64,000 nt of DNA from Berberis thunbergii (GCA_003290165.1 QNQO01000223.1:744001-808000), one strand, 5' to 3'; positions 44,186 to 55,531 are shown, counted from the stretch's first letter. The notes: generated by a model from the sequence alone, not told the origin. A program made the numbers and translations.

Positions 44186-44689
44186 CTCTCCTAGCGGGCC
44201 TTCATCGCCTTGGACGAATCGAATAACATGTTCATTGAAAATGAATCTTGCAGAGACAGTGAAAAGGGGAAAGGGGGAGGGCTTGGTTTGGGCCTTTTTT
44301 TTTAAATCAGGATGGCAGGGTTTCGTCCCGGTTCAAACCAGTCCAAGAGCAACTGTAACCTATCCCGGATTGTTCCAGTCCATATTTCACTGAATTGGGA
44401 CGGGGATGGGACTAGGACAAGCCCAATATCAGACCGTTCCAAACCCTGCCCACCCCAAATTTTCTCCCTATTTGAATTGGCAACCTAAATTTTCACTTAG
44501 TCCTTCTTGTTCTATGCGCCACCACCATAAATATTTTCAGTTTTTTTGGGGCTTGCACAAGGCATGTTGTATGTTTATTTAAGGTGGGGTAGTTTAGTCG
44601 GTAAATAAACTTTGAAGTCAATGTAATTGAACTAACACCTCTATTAGAAAATGGTAATTGAGTCCAACCCAATTTAAAAGAGTTATTCT

Positions 44690-44866
44690 ACATGGCGAGG
44701 AAACCAGCGAGGGAAGTGAGGTGGAGGAGGGGTGAGCCGTGCACCCCCCTGGGGATGCGATCTGTTGTTTTTTGTGTGCACATCCCGAGGGGAGGTGAAC
44801 GGTTCACTCCCCTCCACCTCACTTTCCTCGCTGGTCTCCTCGCTCATTTCCTCGACATTTAGAATT
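44690..44866. mobile_element. GC-rich fold-back element (copy 2)
   Basis: GGCGAGGAAACCAGCGAGGG pairs with CTCGCTGGTCTCCTCGC and GTGAGGTGGAGGAGGGGTGA pairs with TCACTCCCCTCCACCTCAC. The loop holds GATCTGTTGTTTTTTGTGTG. Confidence 0.78.
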
Positions 44867-45216
44867 TTGCAATTTAAAATGAAGCCAAACTCAATTATAT
44901 ACATATAAACTAATGCCTTAAAACAAATCAAATTATTATCACAGCCTCATCTCGATAAACATGGCTTAATGCAAGCTTACCAAGGCTACTTCCATTGCCA
45001 TATGGCATCTCTAAGAGTGAAATGATGTCATGAGTAGGTGGGGTGTATGTGTCCAAATATGCTGTCAAGGGGATGAAATTTCATTAGAGTTCACATGAAG
45101 TCTCCAATTATGTAAGTGATCATCCACCATTCAAGCATTCAATCCAAATTCGATAATATGGAGATAGAGATGAGGTGGTACTTTTCATAGCTCATTTATT
45201 TGAACCCATCTAATTG

Positions 45217-45385
45217 TCGAGGGACGCAGCAACGAGGAAAACAGCGAGGGACCCTACAGGGAGGAGGGGGAGCCATTCATTCTTTCGGGATAGGTGCATT
45301 GAAAATTCAAACGCACATCCCGGAGAAAATGGACGGCTCCCCCTCCCCCTGTGGAGTCCCTCGCTGCTTCCCTCGCCTGTTAGAT
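45217..45385. mobile_element. GC-rich fold-back element (copy 3)
   Basis: GAGGGACGCAGCAACGAGG and GGAGGAGGGGGAGCCATTC pair with GGACGGCTCCCCCTCCCCC and CCTCGCTGCTTCCCTCG. Sequence between arms differs from copies 1 and 2, but the TCCCGG/CGGGAT tips are shared. Confidence 0.72.
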
Positions 45386-45389
45386 TTTT

Positions 45390-45816
45390 ACCATTTATTT
45401 ATATTATGAGGGGGACCATAGCTCTTTTCATACCGCTACTTTGACTTATTTTTGTTGATTCTTGCTATGTATCCCCACACTTCTTTTCTTCGATATTCAA
45501 CCCTTTCCTTGTCAACCATTTTCTTCCTTTTTCTTTTCTATTTATATAAAGTTTTTTTTTTATTTTTTATAATATTTCCCTAAGTTATAAAACTCATTTA
45601 TTTGTTCACTTTGATTTCAACAAGGAAAAGTCTTAGCATTCACTTACTTTGATTTTAATAACCAAAAGTCGTAACATTCACTTTAATTGATTCAAATACG
45701 AAATGAATAGTTCGAATTGTAAAAAAAATGTATGTTCGAACACACTTCAGAACTACGGAGATTTAATGGAAATAACATATATAAATAAAAGTCAATAATG
45801 ATAGTAGAATCATACT
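45390..45816. other. AT-rich stretch without a gene
   Basis: No coding sequence or repeat end recognised before the gypsy LTR at 45817. Confidence 0.45.
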
Positions 45817-46616
45817 TGATGCAGTCGTTTTTCGCTCCCTGCTTTGACTCAGTTCCTGTTGACATGCACAAGTAACGCACGTGAGCCACGAATCACCGTT
45901 GTGGTGGTAGATGTCACTTCGATACTAAAGTCAAACAGAGATCCGAGGAAGGTGTAATGCTGTAACATCAGAATACTCTCGTTTTAGGAATTATCTCCAG
46001 CCCATCTGGGAGCACATGGATAATAGGAAACTTCCCTTCTATAGCACGACTCCTTATTAGAGAAGGATCTCCACGAATATTTTCTTCCTAAACTACGCCT
46101 ACAATGACTTGGTAGAACAAGGACTCATTGCACTATAAATAAGACATGAGGTTGGTAAGCTAAGGTACACTACAAATTCCATGTTACAGCATTACACCTT
46201 CCTCAGCATCGGAGTGTCATCGACCACCACGACGGTGGTTCGTGGCTCACGTGTGTTGCTTGTGCAAATCAGCAGGTCGACATGAACCAAGTCAAAGCAG
46301 GGAGCGAAAAACTATTGCATCAAAGTGTACTTAGGTATTTGCTTCCTAGTTTGAAGCAAAAAGCAACTGTACTTGCCCGTCCGAAGCTGATCCTCGAGAT
46401 ATTTCCTTTAGCAGGACTTATGGGTATTGAGGATAGTTGTGAGACGTGTGGGCCTAGCATGCGAGAGTTTGGGACTACCTGGCAGACTGAATTAAGCGGG
46501 CTTAGAACCGTTTTGGGCCGGATCAGTGTTGGGGTGACCCTGGGGCATGTAATTCCTCAATATCATCATGACACGTGTATGGTTCTGGGATGTAACCACG
46601 TTTTTATGTATCATCA
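45817..46616. repeat. Rearranged gypsy LTR with internal inverted duplication
   Basis: 45817-45968 matches 5401-5550 directly; 46020-46322 matches 5401-5720 in reverse complement; 46323-46616 matches 5790-6077 directly and ends at the same TATCATCA. The first and second parts make a palindrome with arms of about 140-150 bp (45817-45968 and 46181-46322). Confidence 0.8.
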
Positions 46617-46870
46617 GCTACTTCCCCCGAGTTAGTGGGTCGTCATATCGGTTCGCTAAGTCATCTCTTGAAATGATGCGTCACTCATGATGATCGAGTC
46701 TGAAACATTGCTTGAACCGCGCACTGCATTAATTGAATGTGTGTCGGTTCAACGAAAAGAGGTGGGAATCGAACCTTTGTTTAGGTATTTCACAGTGTAG
46801 AGTCTGATTCTTCTACTCTCTTTGTTTTCGAAGATATCGCTTTGATTAGAAAAGATTGTTCATCTTCTTC

Positions 46871-47932
46871 ATGGCCCAACAAAACCTTTTAACAATGCAA
46901 TCTTGGCCAAGGGCCTGGAGTTTTTTTGAAGACAAGTTGTTGTCCGAACCTGTTCTTGCTGAAACCCATACGAAGTTTGGACTTCCTGAGGACCTTCTGT
47001 TGTGTGTCCTGACAGGTAACCAAACACCAATGTCACATCCGACCGATTTCATTTGCTTGCATCGTGGGATGCTTCAAACCGGAGTGCGTTTTCCAATTCT
47101 GAACGTGATTTGGGAGTTTCTAGATCTTTTAGGGATTCCTCCGGCCCAGTTGAGGCCTAATGGGTATAAGATCATTCTCATGATTCAGATCAGTGCTAAT
47201 GAGACCGGTGTCAACGTGACTCCGCGGGTAATTCAGTTGCTGACCTCTCATCGGCTGAAGAGTAATGTTGTCTATAAGTTGACATCGCTGGCTTGCTTTG
47301 CTAATTTTCCTGATGACTTCAAGTTATGGCAGAAGTACTGCTTATTGTCTCCCGCAGATTCGAAGTATTTTCGATGGAAGGGTTGGCTCGAGTGACAAAT
47401 CATGCCGCATCGTAAGTTCAACCCTCTTCTTATAGATATGCTTGATAGCGGGCTGGCTAATCTTTGTTTGTGTTTCTTCGCAAGAAGACTTTCTACTACT
47501 CCATTTACCTTAGAGGAGCAAAACACCATAGAGATGTTTCATGGCTTGCCAAAGAGGAACGTGGTCGATGTCATAAGAGCTTCTAACTTCATCCTTAGCA
47601 GGCTGTGGGGCATCTGGCACGTTGCCCCCACTCTATACTAAACATCGTGTGTCAAGTTGGAAAATGGGGCCCCTTCAAGGAAGAGGAAGGTTGTTGGGGC
47701 CAAACGCTTGCCTCCTTTGTGAGGAAAAAGTTCTGTGTGAAGACTGGGTCATCTTCGGCACGACCCGCTCCAATGAGAGAATAACGCGAGTCTGCTAAGC
47801 ATGTTGAGGGGTGACTGATGTTTCCAGCTTGGAAAAAGATTACATATAATTTGCAGGAGTTGTAGACAAGTCGAACCTTATTGACGCTCAGGTCGAAGTT
47901 CTAAATGACCGTCTAGTGCAGGTTGCAATGGG
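46871..47932 (+). pseudogene. Gypsy-associated ORF (putative gypsy transposon domain)
   Basis: ATG at 46871 reads MAQQNLLTMQSW, then DFICLHRGMLQTGVRFPILN and LLGIPPAQLRPNGYKIILMI, which resemble the 'putative gypsy type transposon' domain (Transposase_28, PF04195) of plant elements. A stop at 47393 is followed in another frame by MPHRKFNPLLIDML and KRNVVDVIRASNFILSRLWG. Tat-lineage gypsy elements can carry an extra ORF, sometimes antisense, near the 3' LTR; here it lies next to an LTR related to the minus-strand element at 5401. It is interrupted by the TRIM at 47939 and resumes at 49400. Confidence 0.6.
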
Positions 47933-47938
47933 AGCTTC

Positions 47939-49399
47939 TGTAACGACCCGATCCACACAATATCACATTGTCCGCTCTGGGCCCAACCGACCCGCACGAC
48001 TTTAAAATGCGTGATACTATGGGGATCCGACCTCGCACATATATAGCACATCCCCCTTTCGCACCCAGGCGATGTGGGACTATGTCCCCCTTTGTAGCTC
48101 GTCCAACCTCTCTCGGGCCTATTGGGCTCCAACCCTCACCCTCAGGTCCCCCCACTCCAGGGTCTCACAGTCCGCCCCCTTAGAGCCCAACGTCCTCGTT
48201 GGCCACACATGCCCAACGTCCACGTCAGCACACTTTCGGTTGGGTCAGGCTTTGATACCATTTTGTAACGACCCGATCCGCACAGTATCATGTTGTCTAC
48301 TCTGGGCCCAACCGACCGGCACGGCTTTAAAACGCGTGATGTCAGAGTGTGCACAACAGACTACAAACCCTTCCCACCATATTGTCCTCTTTGGTCCGCC
48401 AAGTACTCCAATACCTCAACCTCAAGGTTTTGTTTCATCCACCAACTTACTGGGGCTCAGAACGCGTGATACTATGGGGATCCGACCTAGCACATATATA
48501 GCACATCTCCTTTCCACACCCAGGTGATGTGAGATTATGTCCCCCTTTGTAGCTCGTCCAACCTCTCTCGGGACTATTGGGCCTGTTGGGCCTATTGGGT
48601 TCCAACCCTCACCCTCACCCTCAAGTCTGCCCACTCCAGGGTCTATTCTGTAAGGACCCGATCCGCACAGTATCATATTGTCCGCTTTGGGCCCAACCGG
48701 CCCGCATGACTTTAAAATGTGTGATGTTAGAGTGTGCACAACGGACTGCGGACCCTACCCACCATATTGTCCTTTTTGGTCTGCCAGGTATTCCAATACC
48801 CCGACCTCAAGGCTTTGTTTCATCCACCCACCTACTGGGGCTCAAAATGCGTGATACTATGGGGATCCAACCTCGCACATATATAGCACATTCCCCTTCC
48901 GCACCCAGGCGATGTGGGACTATGTCCCCCTTTGTAGCTCATCCAACCTCTCTCGGGCCTATTGGGCTCCAACCCTCACCCTCAGGTCCGCCCACTCGAG
49001 GGTCTCACAGTCCACCTCCCTTAGGGCCCAACGTCCTCGTTGGCCACAGATGCCCAACGTCCACATCGGCACACTTCCGGCTGGGTCAGGCTCTGATACC
49101 ATTCTGTAACGACCTGATCCGCTGCAGAGTATCATATTGTCCGCTTTGGGCCCAACCAGCCCGCGCGGCTTTAAAATGCGTGATACTATGGGGATCCTAC
49201 CTCGCACATATATAGCACATCCCCCTTCCGCACCCAGGCGATGTTGGACTATGTCCCCCTTTGTAGCTCGTCCAACCTCTGTTGGGCCTATGGGCTCCAA
49301 TCCTCACCCTCAGGTCTACCCACTACAGGGTGTCACAGTCCACCCCCTTAGGGCCCAACATCCTCATTGGCCACACAGGCCCACTCTAGGGTCTCACAG
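47939..49399 (-). mobile_element. Multimeric Cassandra-like TRIM (four LTRs)
   Basis: LTR copies lie at 47939-48169, 48264-about 48644, 48649-49009 and 49105-49337. Internal domains of about 94 bp lie at 48170-48263 and 49010-49104, with a partial one at 49338-49399. On the minus strand each LTR runs TGTGAGACCC to CGTTACA. Primer-binding sites (minus TGGTATCAGAGC) end at 49090 and, with one mismatch, 48249; a purine tract AAGGGAGGTGGAC precedes an LTR at 49010. LTRs 2 and 3 have an extra block of about 125 bp. The host 5-bp GCTTC flanks the whole array (47934-47938 and 49400-49404), so it inserted, or expanded, as one unit. No coding capacity. Confidence 0.82.
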
Positions 49400-50050
49400 C
49401 TTCCGCTGGCGCTGATTCATATGGGATCGTTCCGGTAGAAGGCTCCCGTGAAGAGTCGCACGAGACTGTAGAGTCTGATCGTCCCGCTGGTGTGCAGTCT
49501 GGGAATGGTTATGGTGGCACAAGCCAAATTTCATGTAGTCTGCGTTGCTCACCGTCTCATTCCAGGCCACAAATAGAAGTGTTGGAGGGTCCTCTCGATA
49601 ATTCGCTTCCTCATCTCCCTCCGGATCTTGTCGAGTCGTCTTGTAATAAAAGGTTGGTTGTTGTAGATAATGGAAGGCCACAGAGGAGGGTCTGAGACGG
49701 TGTCAACCATGAAGGGTGGCGTTGGCGTGATTTCCGATTCGAAAAAGCTTCATCCGAGTGCACGAATAAGCTTGTTTGCACCGGACTTGGTGAATATGAG
49801 TTTACAGGTCTGGCACCAAGAGGTGGACAAAGAATATGCTTCGAGGAAGCATATAAGCAGGCGTCACAGCTGACTAATGGACCACGTTCCAAAACCCAAG
49901 GAGGATACAATGGAAGGGTGTATGGATAAGGGTTTGAAGTACCTTATATTGGGTATGTCTCATTTGAACCATGTGGCCATTGCAGGGACGAAAGTTGAGC
50001 CGGCTCGTGATAAGGCATACACCTTGGAACATGTCTTATCGCACATGCAG
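49400..50050 (+). pseudogene. Continuation of gypsy-associated ORF region
   Basis: Frames such as PHLPPDLVESSCNKRLVVVD and LSHLNHVAIAGTK-like stretches continue the coding-like composition of 46871-47932 with many stops. The region ends abruptly at about 50050 where unit D homology (AACTTGAGTTTTGAATAAG) begins. Confidence 0.4.
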
Positions 50051-50421
50051 GCAACTTGAGTTTTGAATAAGTTTAGTTGACCTTTCAATTTCCCAAAGGC
50101 TAGCTATATATTTCCATAAAAAGTTTCATATCAACATGCAGAGGGATTTGCACTTTATGGATTGGTTCCAATAACCCCGCTTTTGTTAGTCTTGATGAAA
50201 AGACAATTTAAATAGAAGGAACAAAATCTGTAATAATTTACAGTTCAACCTTGTTTAAGAAATACAAAATTAAGTGGATGAGCAAGAAGTAATTAACTTC
50301 TTAACGTAGATCCAAAACCAACTCCAACATTGAAAGATATTATGTTATTTGCTTGATTCCCATTAATCATCAAAACCTCCATGTTAATGAAATCGCCAAA
50401 ATAAATGAGAAAAGTGATTTT

Positions 50422-50600
50422 TGTAAACTTCTAAGACAAGTTATGAGCAAGAATTCTATACTGTTTCATTGATTGTTAAAATGTTCATTGTACATTGCTT
50501 TATATAGACACCTAGACAACTGAAGTGGCTGTCAAAACAAAATGACAGCTTAAGCTAACAAACTAGCCAACAAACTTAGTTTTGCTGAGTATGCTTAACA
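50422..50600 (-). repeat. Copia 3' LTR, 179 bp
   Basis: TGTAAACTTCTAAGACAAG to GAGTATGCTTAACA. It differs from 54989-55167 by about five substitutions. TTTT flanks the element at 50418-50421 and 55168-55171; a 5-bp duplication cannot be confirmed. Confidence 0.92.
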
Positions 50601-53600
50601 CCCCCCCCCCCCTCAAACTAAGTGTAGAACCATTAATAACACTTAGTTTTTCACGTAACAACAAAAATCTGGAAGTTCCAAGAGCTTTTGTAAAAATATC
50701 AGCAACTTGATCCACTGCAGAAATGTGAAGAACTCTAATGAGCCTGCGAGCAACCTTTTCACACACAAAATAGATGTCCAACTCAATATGTTTGGTCCTG
50801 GAATGAAGAACTGGATTGGCACTCAGCAAGACAACACTCATGTTATCACACCAGATAGTAGGAGGCGCACAACCAATCCTTAACTTAGAGAAAATAGATT
50901 TTAGCCATGACAACTTAGCCGTGACTGAAGCTAAACTTTTATATTCAGCCTCAATACTACTTATAGATACAATGCTTTGTTTCTTAGAGGACCATGAGAT
51001 GAGATTAGAGCCTAAATACACACAATAACCTGAAGTAGAACGCCTATCTGTTGGATTAGATGCCCAATCAGCATCACAATACCCTGTCAACTTGAGAGAA
51101 TGAGTAGGAACCAGGTGAAGTCCAAAAGTTGATGAACCCTTTAGGTACCTTAAGATCCTCTTAACCACTCACCAATGAGACTCAAAAGGGTTTTGCATGA
51201 ACTGACAAACCGTATTAACTGAGTATGCAATCTCAGGTCTGGTTATGGTGACATATTGTAAAGCTCCAACAATGCTCCTATACAACTGAACATTTTGGAC
51301 TGGATCACTCTCCGTGGCTAATAACTTCTCACCACCACTCATAGGAGTAGGCAAACCATTTGCAAATTGCATCTCGGCACGACAAAGAAGGTCATGAATG
51401 TACTTAGATTGAGACAGAAACAGTCCATCAGCAGTGTGTTAAACTTGAATTCCAAGAAAGTAATGAACCAATCCTAATTCTTTTAAAGAAAACAAAGCAT
51501 TTAGCTGAGATATCAACTGAGAAATGTCTGAAGAGCTTGAACCAGTGACTAAAATATCATCAACATACACCAAGATGAAGATAGGAGATGGCAAGTGTCT
51601 GATGAAAAGGGATGAATCTGACTTAGTTGTTGTAAATCCAAACCTGATAACAGTGTGCCTTAGCTTGTCAAACCAAGCTCCAGGAGCTTGTTTTAGACCA
51701 TAGATGGCTTTGGTAAGCTTGCAAACTGCATTGGGACGAGTTGGATCTGCAAACCCAGGAGGTTTCATCATGTAAACCTCTTCTTGTAAGTCCCCATTTA
51801 AGAAGGCATTGTTGACATCCAATTGAAACACTGACCACGAATATGTGACTTCAATAGAGAATATAACTCTGATTGTAGAAGGTTTAACCACAGGACTGAA
51901 AGTCTCTTCATAATCAAAGCCATCAATTTGTTGAAAGCCCCTAGTTACTAAGCGCGCTTTATACTTCTGAATTTTCTTTGACCTTGAAGATCCATTTACA
52001 ACCAACAATACTTCTATTATGTAGAAGATCCACCGGAGACCAAGTCTTATTGCATAGCAGAGCCATATATTCATCTTGCATAGTAGAGAGCCAATGAGGA
52101 GTGGTTAAAGCCTCATTCAGGCTAGATGGTTCAGTAGAAGCCATGAAAACCTTAGGTTTGTATATACCAGCTTTAGACCTCGTCACCATCTGATGTCCAG
52201 AGAAAAGTGTAGTAGGTATAACTGGACACTGTAAAGAGACCACTGGACTGGAAGGTACATTGGTGGGAAGCAATGTAAGATGGTCGGTTTGATTAGGAAA
52301 AGAAGCCAATGGGCTAGAAGGTGAATGACTATCACTAGATGACAAAGACTTATGAGACAAAGGGGTCTTATTGGCAATAGTACTTTGTAGTATTGGAGTA
52401 GTTGGTTTTGCAGTATTAACAGTAGATGTGGCAGAAAGTGGGATGGATGCAGGTGTAGAATCAAGAAATAGAAAAGTAGACTTGAGATAAGAAGGACGCA
52501 ACACTTGATGTGGAAATGAACTCTCATTGAACACCATATCTCTAGAGATGTATATACGACCAGTAGGGGACAAACATTTATACCCTTTGTGTTGTATACT
52601 ATAACCAAGAAAAATACATTCAACAAATATATTGAAGCTTATGGGTATTATATGGTCTGATATTGGCAAAACAAGAGCAACCAAACACCTTGAGGGTACT
52701 GTAATCTGGAGCTTTGTGATAAAAAGTTTCAAAAGGAGAGAGACCTTTCAAAACAAAAGAAGGAACTATGTTAAGTAGGTAAACTGAAGTTCTAACTGCT
52801 TCATCCCAGAATTTTAAAGGAAGAGAAGCATGAGCAAGAAGAGTAAGAGCAGACTCAATTATATGTCGATGTTTCCTCTCAGCAACACCATTTTGTTGAT
52901 GAGTTGTTGGACAAGCCAAACGATGAAGAACGCCATTTTGAGCTAAAAAGTTTGAGAAAGATCTGTATTCTCCACCCTAGTCAGATTGAACACACTTAAT
53001 AGGAAGACCAAATTCCAGTTCTACCTGTGACTTAAACTTGAGAAAAGTAGGAAAAACATCTGATTTATTTTGTAAGAGATATACCCAAGTGAATCTACTG
53101 TAAGCATCAATGAAATGAATGTAATATTTGTAACTAGAAGAAGACACAGTAGACGCAGGTCCCCACAAGTTTGTATGAATGAGTTCTAATTGTGTGTTGT
53201 ACACAGTTGATGAACTGAAAAATGGAAATCTATATATCTTTCCTAAACAACATGAAGAACAAAAGACAAAGTCATCTTTGTTTGAAACAGAAATTTTACA
53301 TTTACTAAAAATCTTATGAATAAGTGTCAATGATGGATGTCCCAATCGAGCATGCCAGAGATACAAGGATGAGAAGCATTTGTAGAAGTTGTATTGACTA
53401 ATTTTCTTGAATTGGAATAAGAAGAAGTTAACCCTGGAATGACTGAATCAGCAAGAGGTGTAGATGAAAAAACGTATAGACCATTGCTAAGTGTTCCTTC
53501 CAATAGAATCTGATTGGTGACCTGATCCTTAACAAAGCAAACATTAGGATGAAACTCAAAAAAGACACCATTATATTTTGCAAATTTTGACACACTTAAA

Positions 53601-54929
53601 AGATTTTTGGTGAGTTTAGGGACTTAAAGAACACTCTTCAGTAGAAATTTTCTTGAAGAGTTTAAGGAATGTAAGGTAGACTCACCAATGTTTTGAATTT
53701 GTAGACCAGTACCATCCCCAACAAAGAGGTGCTCATTGCCATGATAAGGAGCAGAAGACGTCATGTTCTGAGTGTAGGGAGTGTAATGATTTGTTGCACC
53801 AGAATCAGGATACCACCTACGATCAGATGGAGTAGAAGAGACATCAAATGTTTGCATCTGAGATTCAGATTTAGTTCCCCAAGTAGGTTCAGGAGGTTGA
53901 CTGGATGATGCAGAGAAATCATTTCGAGATGCTATATTTGCTTGCAAACTTGCTTGCAGGGAAAACATCTGCAAAGATGTTATTCTTGGACTCCATGGAT
54001 CTGGAAGATTATTGTCAAATCTATTGTAGCACTTGAAAGCTAGCTGACCAAGCTTCCAACAAATTTGGCACTGAGGCCGATTGGTTTGATGACCAAGGGG
54101 TCTAAAACCTCTCCCAGATACAGATCTTGCACTTCTGAATGAGAAAGGATTAGTTGGAGATCTGAACTGAGGTCTCCAAGCATGTGGATTTGAAGCAAAA
54201 GATCTAGGTGAAGGTTTGTAAGAACTGTGAGCAATATTTGCAGAGCTAGACACATCAAGGTCCTTTATATGTCTCTCAATTCTTGATTCTTAAGCAAGTA
54301 AGAGTGATTCAATCGCTGCTACACTATATGAATTTGATCTAGAGGTTACTGACACTATGATTGTATCATAAGTTTGGGGTAATCCATCAAAAATGGCATT
54401 AATGTGGTCTTTAGTAGAGAGTGGATGTCCTACTAAAGCTAACTGATCAATAATGTTTTTATCTTTAGTAGGTAACCATTAATGGAAAGATCTCCTTTCT
54501 TGAGATTCTAAAGTTGAGTCCTAAATTGAGAAATCTTAGCAACAATTTGAGAATTGAAAAAGACCTCAAGAATTTTTCAGATGTGTTCAAAAGTTTCACA
54601 ACCAACTAACCTTGTTAGTAATGACTCAGTCTGGACGAAATAAGCAATGAGAAGAGCAGCTGATCCTGTTGTTCCCAACTAGTAAATTCTGGATTAACAT
54701 TATTGTGAACTTTATCTTCATCGGATAGAAATCTTGGTGGAGACGAGTCTTTTTCAATGAACTTATGTAGCTTGTGGCCTTTGATTGTTGCTAATACTTG
54801 TTGTTTCCACAACAAGTAATTGTGTTCACTCAATTTGACAGACAAGGCGTGAGTGAACATCACTGGTTTACACTCTATAATGGTAGAATTGCTGAGAGAT
54901 GCAGCATTTGAAGAGGTTGAATCAGACAT
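50563..54929 (-). pseudogene. Ty1/copia gag-pol polyprotein, mutated
   Basis: Minus strand, from ATG at 54929 (MSDSTSSNAASLSNST). Domains in order: gag (54929-54300); zinc knuckle CQICWKLGQLAFKC near 54070, with Gln in place of His; protease WYPDSGATNHYT (about 53815); integrase zinc region LWHARLGHP to CSSCCLGK (53360-53240); integrase core with IHTNLWGP, where Asn replaces the usual first catalytic Asp, and GVAERKHRHI (52890) with Glu; reverse transcriptase YVDD (51570); RNase H GYCDADWASNPTDRRSTSGY (51080). Frame breaks or stops lie near 54300, 53625, 52978 (TAG for Trp), 52620, 51960, 51440 and 51168. It cannot make a full polyprotein. Confidence 0.92.
50601..50615 (-). promoter_or_regulatory. 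Copia polypurine tract
   Basis: On the minus strand a run GAGGGGGGGGGGGG abuts the start of the 3' LTR (TGTTAAGC), the plus-strand DNA primer site. The homopolymer is unusually long. Confidence 0.8.
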
Positions 54930-54976
54930 TATCACTACTGATTGAGAAGAAGAAAAGTAGAAAAAGCAATGAAATA

Positions 54977-54988
54977 GCTCTGATACCA
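54977..54988 (-). promoter_or_regulatory. Copia primer-binding site (initiator tRNA-Met)
   Basis: The minus strand reads TGGTATCAGAGC directly after the 5' LTR, a perfect match to the usual initiator-Met primer site of plant copia elements. Confidence 0.9.
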
Positions 54989-55167
54989 TGTAAACTTCTA
55001 AGACAAGTTATGAGCAAGAATTCTATATTGTTTCATTGATTGTTAAAATGTTCATTGTACATTGCTTTATATAGACACCTAGACACTTGAAGTGGCTGTC
55101 AAAATAGAATGACAGCTTAAGCTAACAAACTAGCCAACAAACTTAGTTTTGCTGAGTATGCTTAACA
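54989..55167 (-). repeat. Copia 5' LTR, 179 bp
   Basis: Same ends as 50422-50600 with about 97% identity, implying a moderately young insertion. It interrupts unit D at a site whose uninterrupted form is seen in unit A near 11690 (GTAATTTTGGAAGGC). Confidence 0.92.
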
Positions 55168-55521
55168 TTTTGGAAGGCATCATATCAAAACATGATGCAT
55201 AATGGGTCATAAAAAAGTTAGAATCAAAATGTGTCACATGACACAAAGTTTGTCTGGACACCTCCTCACTTGAGGTTTCCTTCACTCCTATTGAAATTCT
55301 ATCTTTCATTATCGTCTTCAGTCATCCATAAAGATTTGGAGAGCAGAATCAAACATTAATTGGTCAAACGATATGGATCATAAGAATATATTCCACCTTA
55401 GTGGCACCTAAGAACTGGATGAAAGTGTGTTTATTGAGATAATAAACCCGACCAAGTGAGGTGAGGTTACACGAAGGAGACTTAATTAAGATATCAAAAT
55501 CTCATCATCCAATACATTGAT

Positions 55522-55531
55522 CTATAAATTA
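55522..55531 (+). promoter_or_regulatory. TATA box of MIR169 trio, unit D
   Basis: CTATAAATTA followed by GAGGCTCTTGCATTGGAGAAC-like sequence as in units A and C; first hairpin about 90 bp downstream. Confidence 0.58.

Larger units (their letters stand above)
43288..44458 (+). mobile_element. hAT-type element with captured sequence, 1.17 kb
   Basis: The 8-bp flank ATTTTCTC is perfect at 43280-43287 and 44459-44466. The ends TAGGGTTAGGCAAG and CTGCCCACCCCAA are worn relatives of TAGGGGTGGGCA. Outer parts have GGGACGG/CCGGTTCC filler; the middle (43540-44280) is unrelated sequence that includes short frames resembling gene starts. Confidence 0.75.

Noticed and set aside
46755..46815. Possible tRNA on the minus strand (GGTTCGATTCCCACC)
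   Set aside because: The T-arm-like motif is present but no D-arm box A at the right distance and no acceptor stem; more likely part of a gypsy internal region.
48072..49215. Long plus- and minus-strand frames rich in Pro/Ser/Gly
   Set aside because: They are translations of TRIM LTR repeats; the same protein-like pattern recurs with each LTR.
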